Below the pieces are notes generated by a model. It was not told where the DNA came from. It did no database searches and saw nothing but the letters and a program-made list of their open reading frames with translations. Positions 45,179-55,400 of a DNA stretch of 64,000 nucleotides are shown here, piece after piece. The DNA comes from Pseudarthrobacter sulfonivorans (lineage in GTDB: Bacteria; Actinomycetota; Actinomycetes; Actinomycetales; Micrococcaceae), in NCBI RefSeq assembly GCF_001484605.1, contig NZ_CP013747.1, positions 1,426,001 to 1,490,000 on the forward strand, read 5' to 3'. The translations under genes and the position numbers were made by a program. Positions within the stretch are counted from its first letter, which is position 1; every line of letters begins with the position of its first letter.

Positions 45179-46681
45179 ATGCAAACACCCGTCCAAGAAA
45201 AACCAACAGCTGTACCTGCAACCGGCGCCGCCGCGAGCAGCCACAGCACGGCCGCCACGTACGATTTCATGGTTGTCTCCAACAGGCTGCCCGTTGACCG
45301 CTGCGCGCCAGGTGAGAGCGGCGACGACGGCTCCGGCTGGCGCCGCTCCCCCGGCGGCCTGGTGACTGCCCTCGCACCCATGATGACCAAGACCGACGGC
45401 GCGTGGGTGGGTTGGCACGGCGCCCCTGACGAAACCGTCGAGCCTTTCAGCCACGGCGGCATGGACCTCGTGCCCGTCCAGCTGAGCAACGACGACGTTG
45501 AGCTCTACTACGAGGGTTTCTCCAACGCCACCCTGTGGCCCCTCTACCACGACGTCATCGCCCCGCCGGAGTTCCACAGAACCTGGTGGGACGCCTACCG
45601 CAGGGTCAACCAAAGGTTCGCCGACGCCGTCGTACGCCATGCCGGCCAGGGCGCCACGGTGTGGGTCCAGGACTACCAGCTGCAGCTGGTGCCGCGGCTG
45701 CTGCGCCAAGCGCGGCCGGACCTGCGGATCGGGTTCTTCAACCACATCCCCTTCCCCCCGCCGGAAATCTTCGCGCAGCTGCCGTGGCGGCAGGCCATCA
45801 TCGATGGCCTGATGGGCGCAGACCTGGTGGGCTTCCAGCGCCCCAGCGACGCCGGTAACTTCATGCGCTCCGCCCGCCGCTTCTTGGGCGCCAGCGTCAA
45901 GCAGCAGCAGGTGCACGTGAAGGGTAAGTACGGCGAGATCACGCACATCGCCAGGGCCCAGGCCTTCCCCATCTCCATCGACGTGGCCCAGATCAGCGAA
46001 CTGGCCCACAACCCTGAGATCATCGAGCGTGCACGCCAGATCCGCCAGGACCTCGGCAACCCCAAGACCATCCTCCTGGGCGTGGACCGGCTCGATTACA
46101 CCAAGGGCATCCGGCACCGGCTCAAGGCTTTTGAGGAACTCCTGAACGAAGGCAAGCTGACGGTCGGCGACGCAACGCTGATCCAGGTTGCCAGCCCCAG
46201 CCGTGAACGGGTCGAGCAGTACCGCCTGCTGCGCGAGGAAATCGAAGGCACCGTCGGCCACATCAACGGCACCTACGACACCATCCAGAACACCGCCGTC
46301 CGCTACCTGCACCACAGCTACCCCGTGGAAGAGATGGTGGCGCTCTACCTCGCCGCCGACGTCATGCTGGTGACCGCACTGCGGGACGGCATGAACCTCG
46401 TGGCCAAGGAATACGTCACCGCCCGCAAGGACAACGACGGCGCCCTGGTCCTCAGCGAGTTCGCCGGCGCCGCAGACCAGCTCAAGCAGGCGCTGCTGAT
46501 GAACCCGCACGACATCGACGGCCTCAAGGACACCATCATGCGGGCCGTCGATCTGCCTCCCAAAGACGCCGCGCGCCGCATGCGGTCCATGCGGAAGCAG
46601 ATCCTGGAGCACGACGTCGACCACTGGTCAGCTGACTTCCTGGCCGCCCTGAATGAGAAAGTTGTGCGCGATGACTCCTGA
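45179..46681 (+). CDS. otsA: Trehalose-6-phosphate synthase
   Basis: A 500-residue GT20 enzyme that joins UDP-glucose (or another nucleotide-glucose) and glucose-6-phosphate. Motifs in order: VVSNRLPVDR, GAWVGWHG, YYEGFSNATLWPLYHD, VQDYQLQLVPRLLRQ, FFNHIPFPPPEIFAQLPWR, GVDRLDYTKGIRHRLKAFE and LRDGMNLVAKEYV. All active-site segments are present. AGGGGG precedes ATG 45179. The stop overlaps the otsB start, giving a two-gene operon for trehalose as osmoprotectant and, in actinobacteria, cell-wall and storage sugar. Confidence 0.96.
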   Translation: MQTPVQEKPTAVPATGAAASSHSTAATYDFMVVSNRLPVDRCAPGESGDDGSGWRRSPGGLVTALAPMMTKTDGAWVGWHGAPDETVEPFSHGGMDLVPVQLSNDDVELYYEGFSNATLWPLYHDVIAPPEFHRTWWDAYRRVNQRFADAVVRHAGQGATVWVQDYQLQLVPRLLRQARPDLRIGFFNHIPFPPPEIFAQLPWRQAIIDGLMGADLVGFQRPSDAGNFMRSARRFLGASVKQQQVHVKGKYGEITHIARAQAFPISIDVAQISELAHNPEIIERARQIRQDLGNPKTILLGVDRLDYTKGIRHRLKAFEELLNEGKLTVGDATLIQVASPSRERVEQYRLLREEIEGTVGHINGTYDTIQNTAVRYLHHSYPVEEMVALYLAADVMLVTALRDGMNLVAKEYVTARKDNDGALVLSEFAGAADQLKQALLMNPHDIDGLKDTIMRAVDLPPKDAARRMRSMRKQILEHDVDHWSADFLAALNEKVVRDDS

Positions 46682-47501
46682 CGCCCGCCCCGCCAAAGGC
46701 CCGCTGGCCTTGTCCCCCGAACTCCGGCAGGCCGCCCGGCGCATCGCCCAGACGGAACACCTGCTCGTGGCGCTGGACTTCGACGGCACCATCTCCCCGA
46801 TTGTCGACCGTGCCGACGACGCCCGTCCCCTTCCGCGCTCGGCCGCCGCTTTCGCCGGGCTCGCCGCCCTTCCACGCACGACGACGGCACTCCTCTCAGG
46901 CAGGGCCCTCGCCAGCCTGCGCGCGGTCGCCTCGCCCCCGGTGGACACGCTGCTGATCGGCAGCCATGGCGCCGAGGCGTGGCTGGGCCCCGGCTCCGCG
47001 GAGCTGACACTCGATGAAGCTCAGCGCCTGCTGCTGGCCGAAGTCCGCGGTGTCCTCGAAGAAATCGTTGAGCAGGCACCGGGCACGCTCCTCGAAGACA
47101 AGCCCGCAGGCGTAGTCCTGCATACCCGGCTGGCCACGGACGATGTTGCCGAGGACGCGGTGGCTGCGGCCCGTTCCGTTCTCCAGGACCGCAAGGGCGT
47201 TTTCCTGAAGAACGGCAAACGCGTCCTGGAAACATCGGTAGTCAACGCCTCCAAGGGCGAGGGCCTGACGTTCCTGCGCCAGATCACCGGGGCCACTGCG
47301 GTCCTCTTCGCCGGCGACGACGTCACGGACGAGGACGCCCTGGCGCGCCTGGAATCCGGCGATGTGGGCGTCAAGGTGGGCCTGGACTTCACCCAGGCCG
47401 AGTTCCGGGTGGAAGCCCCGGCCCACGTGGCAGAACTGCTCGAAGCGCTCCTGCAGGAACGGAGCCTGGTGGTGGCCGAAGAAGAGCCCGGCACTGACTG
47501 A
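46671..47501 (+). CDS. otsB: Trehalose-6-phosphate phosphatase
   Basis: A 276-residue HAD-superfamily phosphatase making trehalose from the OtsA product. HAD motif I is ALDFDGTISPIVD (nucleophile Asp about residue 36), motif II TALLSGRAL, motif III the Lys in VNASKGEGL and motif IV FAGDDVTDEDAL. I chose ATG 46671, which overlaps the otsA stop by 11 bases and has GAGAAAG 9 bases upstream; ATG 46653 is in frame as well. Length is normal for a stand-alone OtsB. Confidence 0.94.
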   Translation: MTPDARPAKGPLALSPELRQAARRIAQTEHLLVALDFDGTISPIVDRADDARPLPRSAAAFAGLAALPRTTTALLSGRALASLRAVASPPVDTLLIGSHGAEAWLGPGSAELTLDEAQRLLLAEVRGVLEEIVEQAPGTLLEDKPAGVVLHTRLATDDVAEDAVAAARSVLQDRKGVFLKNGKRVLETSVVNASKGEGLTFLRQITGATAVLFAGDDVTDEDALARLESGDVGVKVGLDFTQAEFRVEAPAHVAELLEALLQERSLVVAEEEPGTD

Positions 47502-47735
47502 ACATCGGCGACATGTCCAACCTCACATGTGACCTCCGTAACATTTGCAGCAATTCGCCAATCGTCTGACATACTCTTGGTTGTGATGTGGCGCACAGGA
47601 ACCGTGCGGCGTCACGTGATACTCCTCGGCTTCGGCCGGGGAGTACACGGCTGCAATGCCGTGGATAACTGAATTACATGAACCATTCACAACGGATCGT
47701 CCGGCACGTACCTGCCGGTGAAGGGATTGATAACT
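47502..47735 (+). promoter_or_regulatory. Structured leader of the sugar-importer ATPase gene
   Basis: A 234-bp gap. CATACT near 47573 could be a -10 element. Downstream lie two hairpins: GTGGCGCACAGG...GCGGCGTCAC (about 47587-47614) and TACTCCTCGGC...GCCGGGGAGTA (47619-47644). The long folded leader suggests post-transcriptional control, but it matches no riboswitch I know. Confidence 0.45.
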
Positions 47736-48818
<1,083 letters not shown>

Positions 48819-48845
48819 CCTGATCCAGGCAATCGACCGCCCCCG

Positions 48846-48866
48846 GTGATCGAGCCTGTCGAGATC
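48846..48866. repeat. Dispersed 21-bp repeat, second site
   Basis: GTGATCGAGCCTGTCGAGAT and one more C agree at 15 of 21 positions with the complement of 6827-6847. The same kind of sequence is common between genes of Micrococcales (recalled). Confidence 0.4.
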
Positions 48867-48872
48867 CACTAA

Positions 48873-48917
48873 ACGACGGCGGCCCTCCCCCAAGCGGGAG
48901 GGCCGCCGTCGTTCGTT
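48873..48917 (+). terminator. Terminator after the ABC ATPase
   Basis: ACGACGGCGGCCCTCCC (48873-48889) and its complement (48896-48912) make a perfect 17-bp stem, followed by TCGTTTT. Confidence 0.88.
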
Positions 48918-48964
48918 TTGGGCAGTTTGCCCCCAGCCGCCCCTCTGTACGAAAGAATTGACCC

Positions 48965-50386
48965 ATGACCGATGAAAACAGCGCACAGTGGCACGACGAG
49001 CCCACGGACTACGCGCAGGTCGGCAAACTGCCGCGGTTCGAGGCAGCGAGCGCCAAGGATGACAAGGTCCTTGCCGTTTCCAGCTCGCTGAACATCACCG
49101 CGGCATCCGCGGATCCCGAACTCCTGGACCTGCCCTGGCACATCGCCCTGGAGGATTGGCCAGCCGAGAACCTGGCAGCGCTCCCCCGCGGCATCTCGCG
49201 GCACATCGTGCGGTTCGCGCACCTGGGCGGCTCCGTCATCGCCATCAAGGAAACGTCCGAACACGTGGCCCGCCACGAGTACCACATGCTCCGCAAGCTG
49301 GCCCGCCTGGACGTCCCGTGCGTTGTCCCGGTAGCAGTCATCACCGGCCGGACCACCCCGGACGGGCGGCCACTGAACCCCGTACTGGTCACCCGCCACC
49401 TGAAGTTCTCCATGCCGTACCGTGCCCTGTTCTCGCAGATGCTGCGCAAGGACACCCTGACCAGGCTCATCGATGCCCAGGCGCTGCTGATGGTCCGGCT
49501 GCACCTCATCGGCTTCTACTGGGGCGACGTCTCACTCTCCAATACGCTGTTCCGCCGTGACGCGGGCGCGTTCGCGGCTTATCTGGTGGACGCCGAAACC
49601 GGCGAGCTTTATCCCGATCTTTCCACCGGCCAGCGCGAGTATGATCTCGAGATTGCCCGGGTCAACATCGCCGGCGAGCTGATGGACCTCCTGGACGGCG
49701 GCCTGATCGAGGAGAAGGTGGACCCAGTGGCAACCAGCGAACTCATCATGGAGAGCTACCGGCGCCTGTGGGCGGAGCTGACCGAGAAGGAATCCTTCGA
49801 ACTCGGCGAACGGTGGCGCGTGGGCGCCCGCATCCGCCGCCTCAACGAACTGGGTTTCGACGTCGAAGAGTACGCCATCAAGACCACCCAGAACGGCTCC
49901 ACCATCCAGCTCCAGCCCAAGGTGGTGGACGCCGGCCACCACATGCGCCGGCTGCTGCGCCTGACCGGACTGGACGCCCAGGAAAACCAGGCCCGGCGCC
50001 TGCTCAATGACATGGACTCCTTCCGGGCGGACAACAACCCGGAGATGGACGAGGAATACAGCGCCCACCTCTGGGTCAGTCAGGTCTTCGAGCCGATAGT
50101 GCGCTCAATCCCCCGCGATCTGTCCCGCAAACTTGAGCCGGCGGAGGCAGTCCACGAGGTGCTGGAGCACCGCTGGTATATGTCCGAGGACCAGGCCCGC
50201 CACATACCACTCGCGGAGGCTGTGCAGTCCTACATCGATTCCGTCCTGCGGCACCGCCGGGACGAAGCCGCCATCATGCTGAACCCGGACACGGGGATGC
50301 TGAAGATCCTCGAAGTGGAAACCGAGGAGTCCTCCCGCTATGGCGCCGACGAATCCATCGAAGAGTACCCTGACGTCGACGACTGA
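48965..50386 (+). CDS. DUF4032 kinase-like protein
   Basis: A 473-residue cytoplasmic protein. The first half resembles the lipopolysaccharide-kinase (InaA) branch of the protein-kinase fold: SVIAIKETSEHVARHEYHML looks like the Lys/Glu pair of the N-lobe and GFYWGDVSLSNTLFRRDAG like a catalytic loop with D and N, with AYLVDAETGE in the DFG position. The C-terminal half is the DUF4032 domain (from about residue 240, with VEEYAIKTTQNGSTIQLQPK). Family members are conserved in actinobacteria without a known substrate. GAAAG precedes ATG 48965. It stands alone after a strong terminator and is convergent with the FAD oxidase gene. Confidence 0.85.
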   Translation: MTDENSAQWHDEPTDYAQVGKLPRFEAASAKDDKVLAVSSSLNITAASADPELLDLPWHIALEDWPAENLAALPRGISRHIVRFAHLGGSVIAIKETSEHVARHEYHMLRKLARLDVPCVVPVAVITGRTTPDGRPLNPVLVTRHLKFSMPYRALFSQMLRKDTLTRLIDAQALLMVRLHLIGFYWGDVSLSNTLFRRDAGAFAAYLVDAETGELYPDLSTGQREYDLEIARVNIAGELMDLLDGGLIEEKVDPVATSELIMESYRRLWAELTEKESFELGERWRVGARIRRLNELGFDVEEYAIKTTQNGSTIQLQPKVVDAGHHMRRLLRLTGLDAQENQARRLLNDMDSFRADNNPEMDEEYSAHLWVSQVFEPIVRSIPRDLSRKLEPAEAVHEVLEHRWYMSEDQARHIPLAEAVQSYIDSVLRHRRDEAAIMLNPDTGMLKILEVETEESSRYGADESIEEYPDVDD

Positions 50387-50460
50387 CGCGGACCATGGGC
50401 CGGCAGCGGTGGCAGCACAACTGTGTTAACACACCCCAACTAGGTAGCAGGTGGCGGCCT

Positions 50461-51831
50461 CTAGATGGCCTTGCCCGGGTTCAGGATGCCGGCCGGGTCA
50501 AAGAGTTCCTTGATCCTGCGCTGGAGCTCCCTGACGGGTTCCGCCTGCTCCAGGCCCAGCCAGCGCAGCTTGTACTGCCCGATCCCGTGCTCGCCGGTGA
50601 TGGTGCCGCCCATTTCCAGCGCAGCCTCGATGGAGGCGTCCAGGGCAAGGTTCAGCCGGGCCATGGCGTCAGCGTCCACGGCGCTGTCCTGGCGGTCGAT
50701 CCAGAACGTAGGGTGCAGGTTGCCATCTCCCGCGTGCGCCACCACCTTCAGGCTCACGCCGTGCGTTGCCGCGAGGTCTTCCAGCGCCGCCACGTAATCC
50801 ACCAGCCGTGAGCGCGGCACGGCCACGTCCTCGCCCACACGGTATTCGTCATCCACTTCCACGCCCCGGCTGTTCCGGCGGAGTTCCACGAGCTGCTCGG
50901 CTTCCGCCGTGGATTCCGTGCTCACCGTTGCCCCGCCGGCCGCGAGAACGGAACGCACGACGTCGGCCTCCGCCGCTGCCCCGAACCCGTCGGTCTGAAT
51001 CAGGAGCAGCGAACGGCCACGGGAGCTCAGGTCGGAGCCGTGGAGGTCGTCCAGCTGGGCCAGCGTCCCGCCGTCGAGCAGTTCCATGATGGCCGGCTGC
51101 ACGCGGGCCCGGCCCACCGCCAGGACGCCGGCAGCGGCCTGCCTGAAGTCCGCGTAGAACGCGGCGATGGTGTGCACGTCACGGGGCAGGTACTTCAGCC
51201 GGACGGTCGCCCCCACCACGATCCCCAGAGTGCCCTCAGAGCCCACAAACAGTCCCGTCAGGTCGTAGCCCGCAACGCCTTTGAATGTCTGGTGGCCGGT
51301 GTGGATGAGGGACCCGTCGGCCAGGACGACATCCAACGCCAATACCGAGTCGCGGGTGACGCCGTACTTGGCGCAGCGCAGTCCCCCGGCATTCGTGGCA
51401 ACGTTGCCGCCGATCGTCGAGGAACGGAAGCTCGCCGGATCCGGCGCGTACATCAGGCCGTGCTCTGCGGCGGCCTCGTTGAGGGCGGCGTTGACCACGC
51501 CGGGTTCGACGACGGCGGTCTCGTCGTCCGGGTTGAGGTCAAGAATGCGGTTCATCCGTTCCAGGGACAGGACTACGCAGTTCCTGCTCGCGTGCGCCCC
51601 TCCGGAAACGCCCGTTCCCGCTCCGCGGGCCACCACGGCGACGTTATGTGCGGCACAGAGCCTCACTACGGCCTGTACGTCCGCAACTGACCTGGCAAAG
51701 ACCACCGCTTCGGGGAGCTGGAAATCCAGGACAGGAGCCTGGTCCACTGCATATCTCGCGAGCAGTTCCGCTTCGGTACTGACCTGCCCTGACCCGAGGG
51801 CGCCCGCCAGCTCTTCAACCAAGCTGCCCAC
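50461..51831 (-). CDS. FAD-linked oxidase (GlcD / D-lactate dehydrogenase type)
   Basis: A 456-residue flavoprotein of the VAO/PCMH family that oxidises 2-hydroxy acids such as glycolate or D-lactate. The FAD-binding half has VVARGAGTGVSGGAHASRN (about residues 77-95), PDPASFRSSTIGGNVATNAG and GLFVGSEGTLGIVVGATVRL; the C-terminal half ends with VVAHAGDGNLHPTFWID and GTITGEHGIGQYK, both typical of GlcD. I chose GTG 51831 with GGGAGG about 6 bases upstream; the frame is open further to 51969 but that region holds operators. No Fe-S partner subunit is adjacent. Confidence 0.9.
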   Translation of the reverse strand: MGSLVEELAGALGSGQVSTEAELLARYAVDQAPVLDFQLPEAVVFARSVADVQAVVRLCAAHNVAVVARGAGTGVSGGAHASRNCVVLSLERMNRILDLNPDDETAVVEPGVVNAALNEAAAEHGLMYAPDPASFRSSTIGGNVATNAGGLRCAKYGVTRDSVLALDVVLADGSLIHTGHQTFKGVAGYDLTGLFVGSEGTLGIVVGATVRLKYLPRDVHTIAAFYADFRQAAAGVLAVGRARVQPAIMELLDGGTLAQLDDLHGSDLSSRGRSLLLIQTDGFGAAAEADVVRSVLAAGGATVSTESTAEAEQLVELRRNSRGVEVDDEYRVGEDVAVPRSRLVDYVAALEDLAATHGVSLKVVAHAGDGNLHPTFWIDRQDSAVDADAMARLNLALDASIEAALEMGGTITGEHGIGQYKLRWLGLEQAEPVRELQRRIKELFDPAGILNPGKAI

Positions 51832-51915
51832 GCAGCCTCCCGTTCCTTGTCGTTGTTGCCATTCTCCCCCCAGTCTAGGGCCGTGGTCCCCAGCGGCTTG
51901 CCTCCCGCTACCGGC

Positions 51916-51929
51916 TGTAAACGCTTCCA
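51916..51929. promoter_or_regulatory. LacI-family operator, distal
   Basis: TGTAAACGCTTCCA has the AAACG-CTTCC form and central CG of LacI/GalR-family sites. It lies between the oxidase and glucosidase genes, 67 bp from a second site, a spacing that allows DNA looping. Confidence 0.6.
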
Positions 51930-51982
51930 ATAAGGGCGGATTCTCAGCAACATACTTATCAGTGGGCATACTAATTTTGTGG

Positions 51983-51996
51983 TGGAAACGTTTGCA
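51983..51996. promoter_or_regulatory. LacI-family operator of the glucosidase operon
   Basis: TGGAAACGTTTGCA is close to a perfect palindrome around CG. It lies 34 bp before the chosen ATG of the GH13 gene, just where a repressor would block its promoter. The LacI-type gene two cistrons down is the natural candidate to bind it. Confidence 0.7.
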
Positions 51997-52029
51997 GTTT
52001 CTCGTCGGTTAGGGTCTAAGCTGTCCTCC

Positions 52030-53772
52030 ATGTCTGTAGATACAGCGTTTACCGCCACCGCCCCACTGATGGGCCGGCTGTCCCTTATCCACGATGCCGA
52101 CAACGCCCCCGGCTGGTGGCGCTCGGCCGTCATCTACCAGGTGTACCCGCGGTCCTTCCGGGACCTCAACGGCGACGGCATCGGTGATCTCGCTGGGATT
52201 ACGGCGGAACTGCCGCAACTGGCCGAGCTGGATGTGGACGCCGTCTGGCTGTCCCCCTTCTACAAATCCCCGCAGCGCGACGCCGGCTATGACGTCAGCG
52301 ATTACTGCGACGTGGATCCGATCTTCGGCACCCTGGGTGACTTCGACGTCATGATTGCCGAGGCCAACCGTCTGGGGATGCGGGTCATCGTGGACCTGGT
52401 TCCCAACCACTGCTCGGACCAGCACGCGGCTTTCCAGGCAGCCCTCGCCTCCCCAGCAGGGAGCCCGGAGCGCGACATGTTCATCTTTCGGGACGGGGCG
52501 GGGCCTGACGGCCACGAACCGCCCAACAACTGGCAGTCCCACTTCGGCGGTCCGGCCTGGACCCGGGTCACCGGTCCTGACGGCCAACCGGACCAGTGGT
52601 ACTTGCACCTGTTTGACTCCTCCCAGCCGGACTTCAACTGGGACAACCCGGCCGTGCACGCCGAATTTGAGCGGGTGCTCCGTTTCTGGCTGGACCGCGG
52701 GGTCTCCGGCTTCCGGGTGGACGTCGCCCACGCTTTGGTCAAAGCCCCGGGACTGCCTGCCTGGGGCGGCCGTGCCGACGGCGGCAGCTCGGACGGCTTC
52801 CCCGGCCACGAGGCACCGATGTTCGGCCAGCCCGCCCTGCACGATATCTTCCGGGCCTGGCGCCTGATCCTGGACGGGTACGGGCCGGACCGCATTCTGT
52901 GCGCTGAAGCCAACGTGGACCCGCTCCCCCGCCTCGCCGACTGGGTCCGGTCCGATGAAATGCACCAAGCCTTCAACTTCCCCTACCTGCAGGCCGGGCT
53001 GGACGTTTACCGGCTGCGCAGTGTTATCACGGACTCGCTGACCGCCTTGGATGCAGTAGGAGCCCCCAGTACATGGGTACTGTCCAACCACGACGTGGTC
53101 CGGCATTCCAGCCGCTTTGGTTACAACGGGCCCGGTCCGCGCGATGGCGACGGCATCGGTGCGGCCGATCCGCAGCCGGACGCAGCCCTGGGCCGTCGGC
53201 GTGCAGCCGCCGCCTCCCTGTTTATGCTGGGACTGCCCGGCGCCGCCTACCTGTACCAGGGTGAGGAGCTTGGGCTGCCGGACGGCGTCGATATTCCGGA
53301 GCACCTGCGGCAGGATCCCACGTTCGCGCGCACCGGAGGGGCCCGGCTGGGCCGCGACGGCTGCCGGGTTCCCCTCCCGTGGCGCAGCACAGAACGGCAC
53401 CTGGGCTTTGGCTCCGGCCAGGATCCCTGGCTTCCCTTGCCGGCGAGCTTCGCAGACCTGGCACGGGACGCACAGGCCGCATCGCCGTCGTCGCATCTTT
53501 CCCTGTACCGGAACATGCTGGCGCTGCGCCGCGAACTGGGTTTGGGCCGCGGGTCACTGGCTTGGGCCGAGGACTGGTGCAGCGGTTCGTCCCTGGCGTA
53601 CCTGAACGGCGATACGCTGGTGCTCATGAACCTCAACCATGAACCGCTGGAGATGCCGGCAGGCAGTGTCCTCGTCCGCAGCGCCGGCTCTGACTCTGGC
53701 TCGGACGCAACCCGCTTCCTGGCATCCGGAGAAACCGCGTGGCTGCGGGTTGGCGGAGGCGACGCGGCATAG
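52030..53772 (+). CDS. GH13 alpha-glucosidase
   Basis: A 580-residue alpha-amylase-family enzyme close to oligo-1,6-glucosidase and maltose-active alpha-glucosidases. The four conserved regions are VDLVPNHCSD, GFRVDVAHAL (nucleophile Asp), ILCAEANV (acid/base Glu) and VLSNHDVVR (third Asp). Region V and the N-terminus WWRSAVIYQVYPRSFRDLNG are typical. There is no signal peptide, so it hydrolyses imported alpha-glucosides (malto- or isomalto-oligosaccharides, sucrose-like) in the cytoplasm. ATG 52030 is preferred over 51979 because the latter would put the operator inside the gene. Its stop overlaps the lacI-type start. Confidence 0.92.
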   Translation: MSVDTAFTATAPLMGRLSLIHDADNAPGWWRSAVIYQVYPRSFRDLNGDGIGDLAGITAELPQLAELDVDAVWLSPFYKSPQRDAGYDVSDYCDVDPIFGTLGDFDVMIAEANRLGMRVIVDLVPNHCSDQHAAFQAALASPAGSPERDMFIFRDGAGPDGHEPPNNWQSHFGGPAWTRVTGPDGQPDQWYLHLFDSSQPDFNWDNPAVHAEFERVLRFWLDRGVSGFRVDVAHALVKAPGLPAWGGRADGGSSDGFPGHEAPMFGQPALHDIFRAWRLILDGYGPDRILCAEANVDPLPRLADWVRSDEMHQAFNFPYLQAGLDVYRLRSVITDSLTALDAVGAPSTWVLSNHDVVRHSSRFGYNGPGPRDGDGIGAADPQPDAALGRRRAAAASLFMLGLPGAAYLYQGEELGLPDGVDIPEHLRQDPTFARTGGARLGRDGCRVPLPWRSTERHLGFGSGQDPWLPLPASFADLARDAQAASPSSHLSLYRNMLALRRELGLGRGSLAWAEDWCSGSSLAYLNGDTLVLMNLNHEPLEMPAGSVLVRSAGSDSGSDATRFLASGETAWLRVGGGDAA

Positions 53773-54818
53773 TGGGACTTGCGGGCATCAAGGACGTTGC
53801 CGACCGCGCCGGGCTGTCGATCGCCACTGTGTCGCGGGCGCTCAGCGGCAAGGCGAACGTGTCGGCCAAGAGCCGGCAGCTGGCAAAGGCGGCAGCCGAC
53901 GAACTGGGCTTCGTCCCGTCCTACCACGCGTCCAGCCTGGCTTCAGGCCGTAACCACAACGTGGGGCTGGTGGTCCCGTCCATCCACCGCTGGTACTTCT
54001 CGTCCGTGGTGGAGGGCGTGTCCGGCACCTTGCTCGACGCCGGCTACGATCTCACCCTGTACAACGTGGGCGACCGGCCGGAACGCCGCCACAGCGTCCT
54101 GAACGACTTCCTGCTCCGCAAGCGGCTGGATGCGGTCATCGCTGTGGCGCTGGTCCTGAGCGAGTCAGAAATCAAACAGCTCCTGGCAATCCACCGCCCG
54201 ATCGTCGGCATCGGCGGTGCCCTGGCCGGTGCGTCCACACTCAGGATTGATGACGCCCGCCTCGCCAGGACAGCAACCGAGCACCTCCTCGGGCTGGGCC
54301 ACACCCGGATCGCACACATCACCGGCGATGCCGAACTGAACCAGGACTTCAAACTCCCAGGGATACGCCGCGCCGGCTTTGAGGCGGCAATGCAGGCTGC
54401 GGGGCATACTGTCCGCCCCGAATGGGTAGTGTCAGCGGACTTCACCATCCAAGGCGCCTACGCGAGTGCCCGCAAACTCCTGGCCTCCGCGGCCGGGAGA
54501 CCCACTGCTGTTTTTGCCGCTTCCGATGAGATGGCCATCGGCGCCATCCTGGCCGCGCGCGATTTCGGCCTGCGGGTGCCGCAGGATCTCTCCGTGATCG
54601 GCATGGACGGGCACGAACTGGGCGAGGTCTTTGGGCTGACCACCATCAACCAGGATGCGCGCGGCCAGGGCGCCCTGGCGGCCCGCATGCTGTTGGAAAC
54701 GCTCGACGCCGGCGCGAAGCGGCCTGACAAGGGCACGCCACCGTCAGCAGCGGCCACCGACCGGGAGTATCCTACGGAGTTCCTCGTCCGGAACAGCACG
54801 GCCGTCCCGGCGGCCTGA
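53772..54818 (+). CDS. LacI-family repressor
   Basis: A 348-residue regulator: N-terminal helix-turn-helix GIKDVADRAGLSIATVSRALS (residues 5-25, shown here in its core as VADRAGLSIATVSRAL), hinge helix SSLASGRNHN, then a periplasmic-binding-type ligand domain (VGLVVPSIHRWYFSSVVEGV onward, ending at FGLTTINQDARGQG). The GTG start overlaps the glucosidase stop by one base, with GGAGG 12 bases upstream. Being in the operon whose promoter holds two LacI-type sites, it is likely an autoregulating repressor that senses the imported sugar. Confidence 0.92.
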   Translation: MGLAGIKDVADRAGLSIATVSRALSGKANVSAKSRQLAKAAADELGFVPSYHASSLASGRNHNVGLVVPSIHRWYFSSVVEGVSGTLLDAGYDLTLYNVGDRPERRHSVLNDFLLRKRLDAVIAVALVLSESEIKQLLAIHRPIVGIGGALAGASTLRIDDARLARTATEHLLGLGHTRIAHITGDAELNQDFKLPGIRRAGFEAAMQAAGHTVRPEWVVSADFTIQGAYASARKLLASAAGRPTAVFAASDEMAIGAILAARDFGLRVPQDLSVIGMDGHELGEVFGLTTINQDARGQGALAARMLLETLDAGAKRPDKGTPPSAAATDREYPTEFLVRNSTAVPAA

Positions 54819-54884
54819 CCGTGCCCCTCAGTCCATTCTGAGCTGGGTCCGTCCCAAGCTGCTATTCAGGGCCGGCCGTCAGGC

Positions 54885-55376
54885 CTAAGCTTCCCCGCCC
54901 ATGAACCTCACGAAACGGTCCAGCACCTTCGGCCAGCCGGCAGCATAGTCGGCGCGGGCTGCGGCAGGATCCTCCGCACCTTCCCAGCCGTTGTGGACCA
55001 GGCGCAGCTCGGTCCCGGATTCCACGGCCCTGAACGCGACTCGCAGCTCGGTGGACCAGATAGCGGTGGTCCCGGGATGCCAGGACGCGTGGAAGGAAAG
55101 CGGCGGCTGCCAGTCATCTATGGAACCCCAGACGGCGGTCCTGCCGTCGTCAGCTGTCTCCACGATGAGGTTCTCTTCAAACTCAACGTAAGATCCTGCG
55201 CCGTACACACCGTGTGAATCCAGTGGCCACCACAAGTGCGTGTGATCCGTGAAGCCTGCGAACGCCTGCGCCACCGGCCCCGGCACTGTGACAGTGCAGA
55301 TGACAGGTTCAAGGTTCTCTGCGGGCTCAACTGAAGCGGGGAGGGCGTCGTCCGCGTGGCTGAAAAGGTTCTCCAT
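54885..55376 (-). CDS. SRPBCC/AHSA1-type protein
   Basis: A 163-residue protein of the START/Bet v 1 superfamily (AHSA1-like): FAGFTDHTHLWWPLDSHGVY at the start of the fold, IDDWQPPLSFHASWHPGT in the middle and SGTELRLVHNGWEG, then the long C-terminal helix ending GWPKVLDRFVRFM. These form a hydrophobic pocket and bind lipids or small ligands; no specific role can be given. I use ATG 55376; a TTG at 55385 is also in frame. It is convergent with the LacI gene. Confidence 0.85.
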   Translation of the reverse strand: MENLFSHADDALPASVEPAENLEPVICTVTVPGPVAQAFAGFTDHTHLWWPLDSHGVYGAGSYVEFEENLIVETADDGRTAVWGSIDDWQPPLSFHASWHPGTTAIWSTELRVAFRAVESGTELRLVHNGWEGAEDPAAARADYAAGWPKVLDRFVRFMGGEA

Positions 55377-55400
55377 GGACGCCAACTCTACGCGGCTCCA

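Noticed and set aside
45083..46624. A 513-codon open frame on the minus strand
   Set aside because: It lies antisense to otsA, which has every family motif.
52009..53496. A 495-codon open frame on the minus strand
   Set aside because: It is antisense to the GH13 gene and shows no family features.
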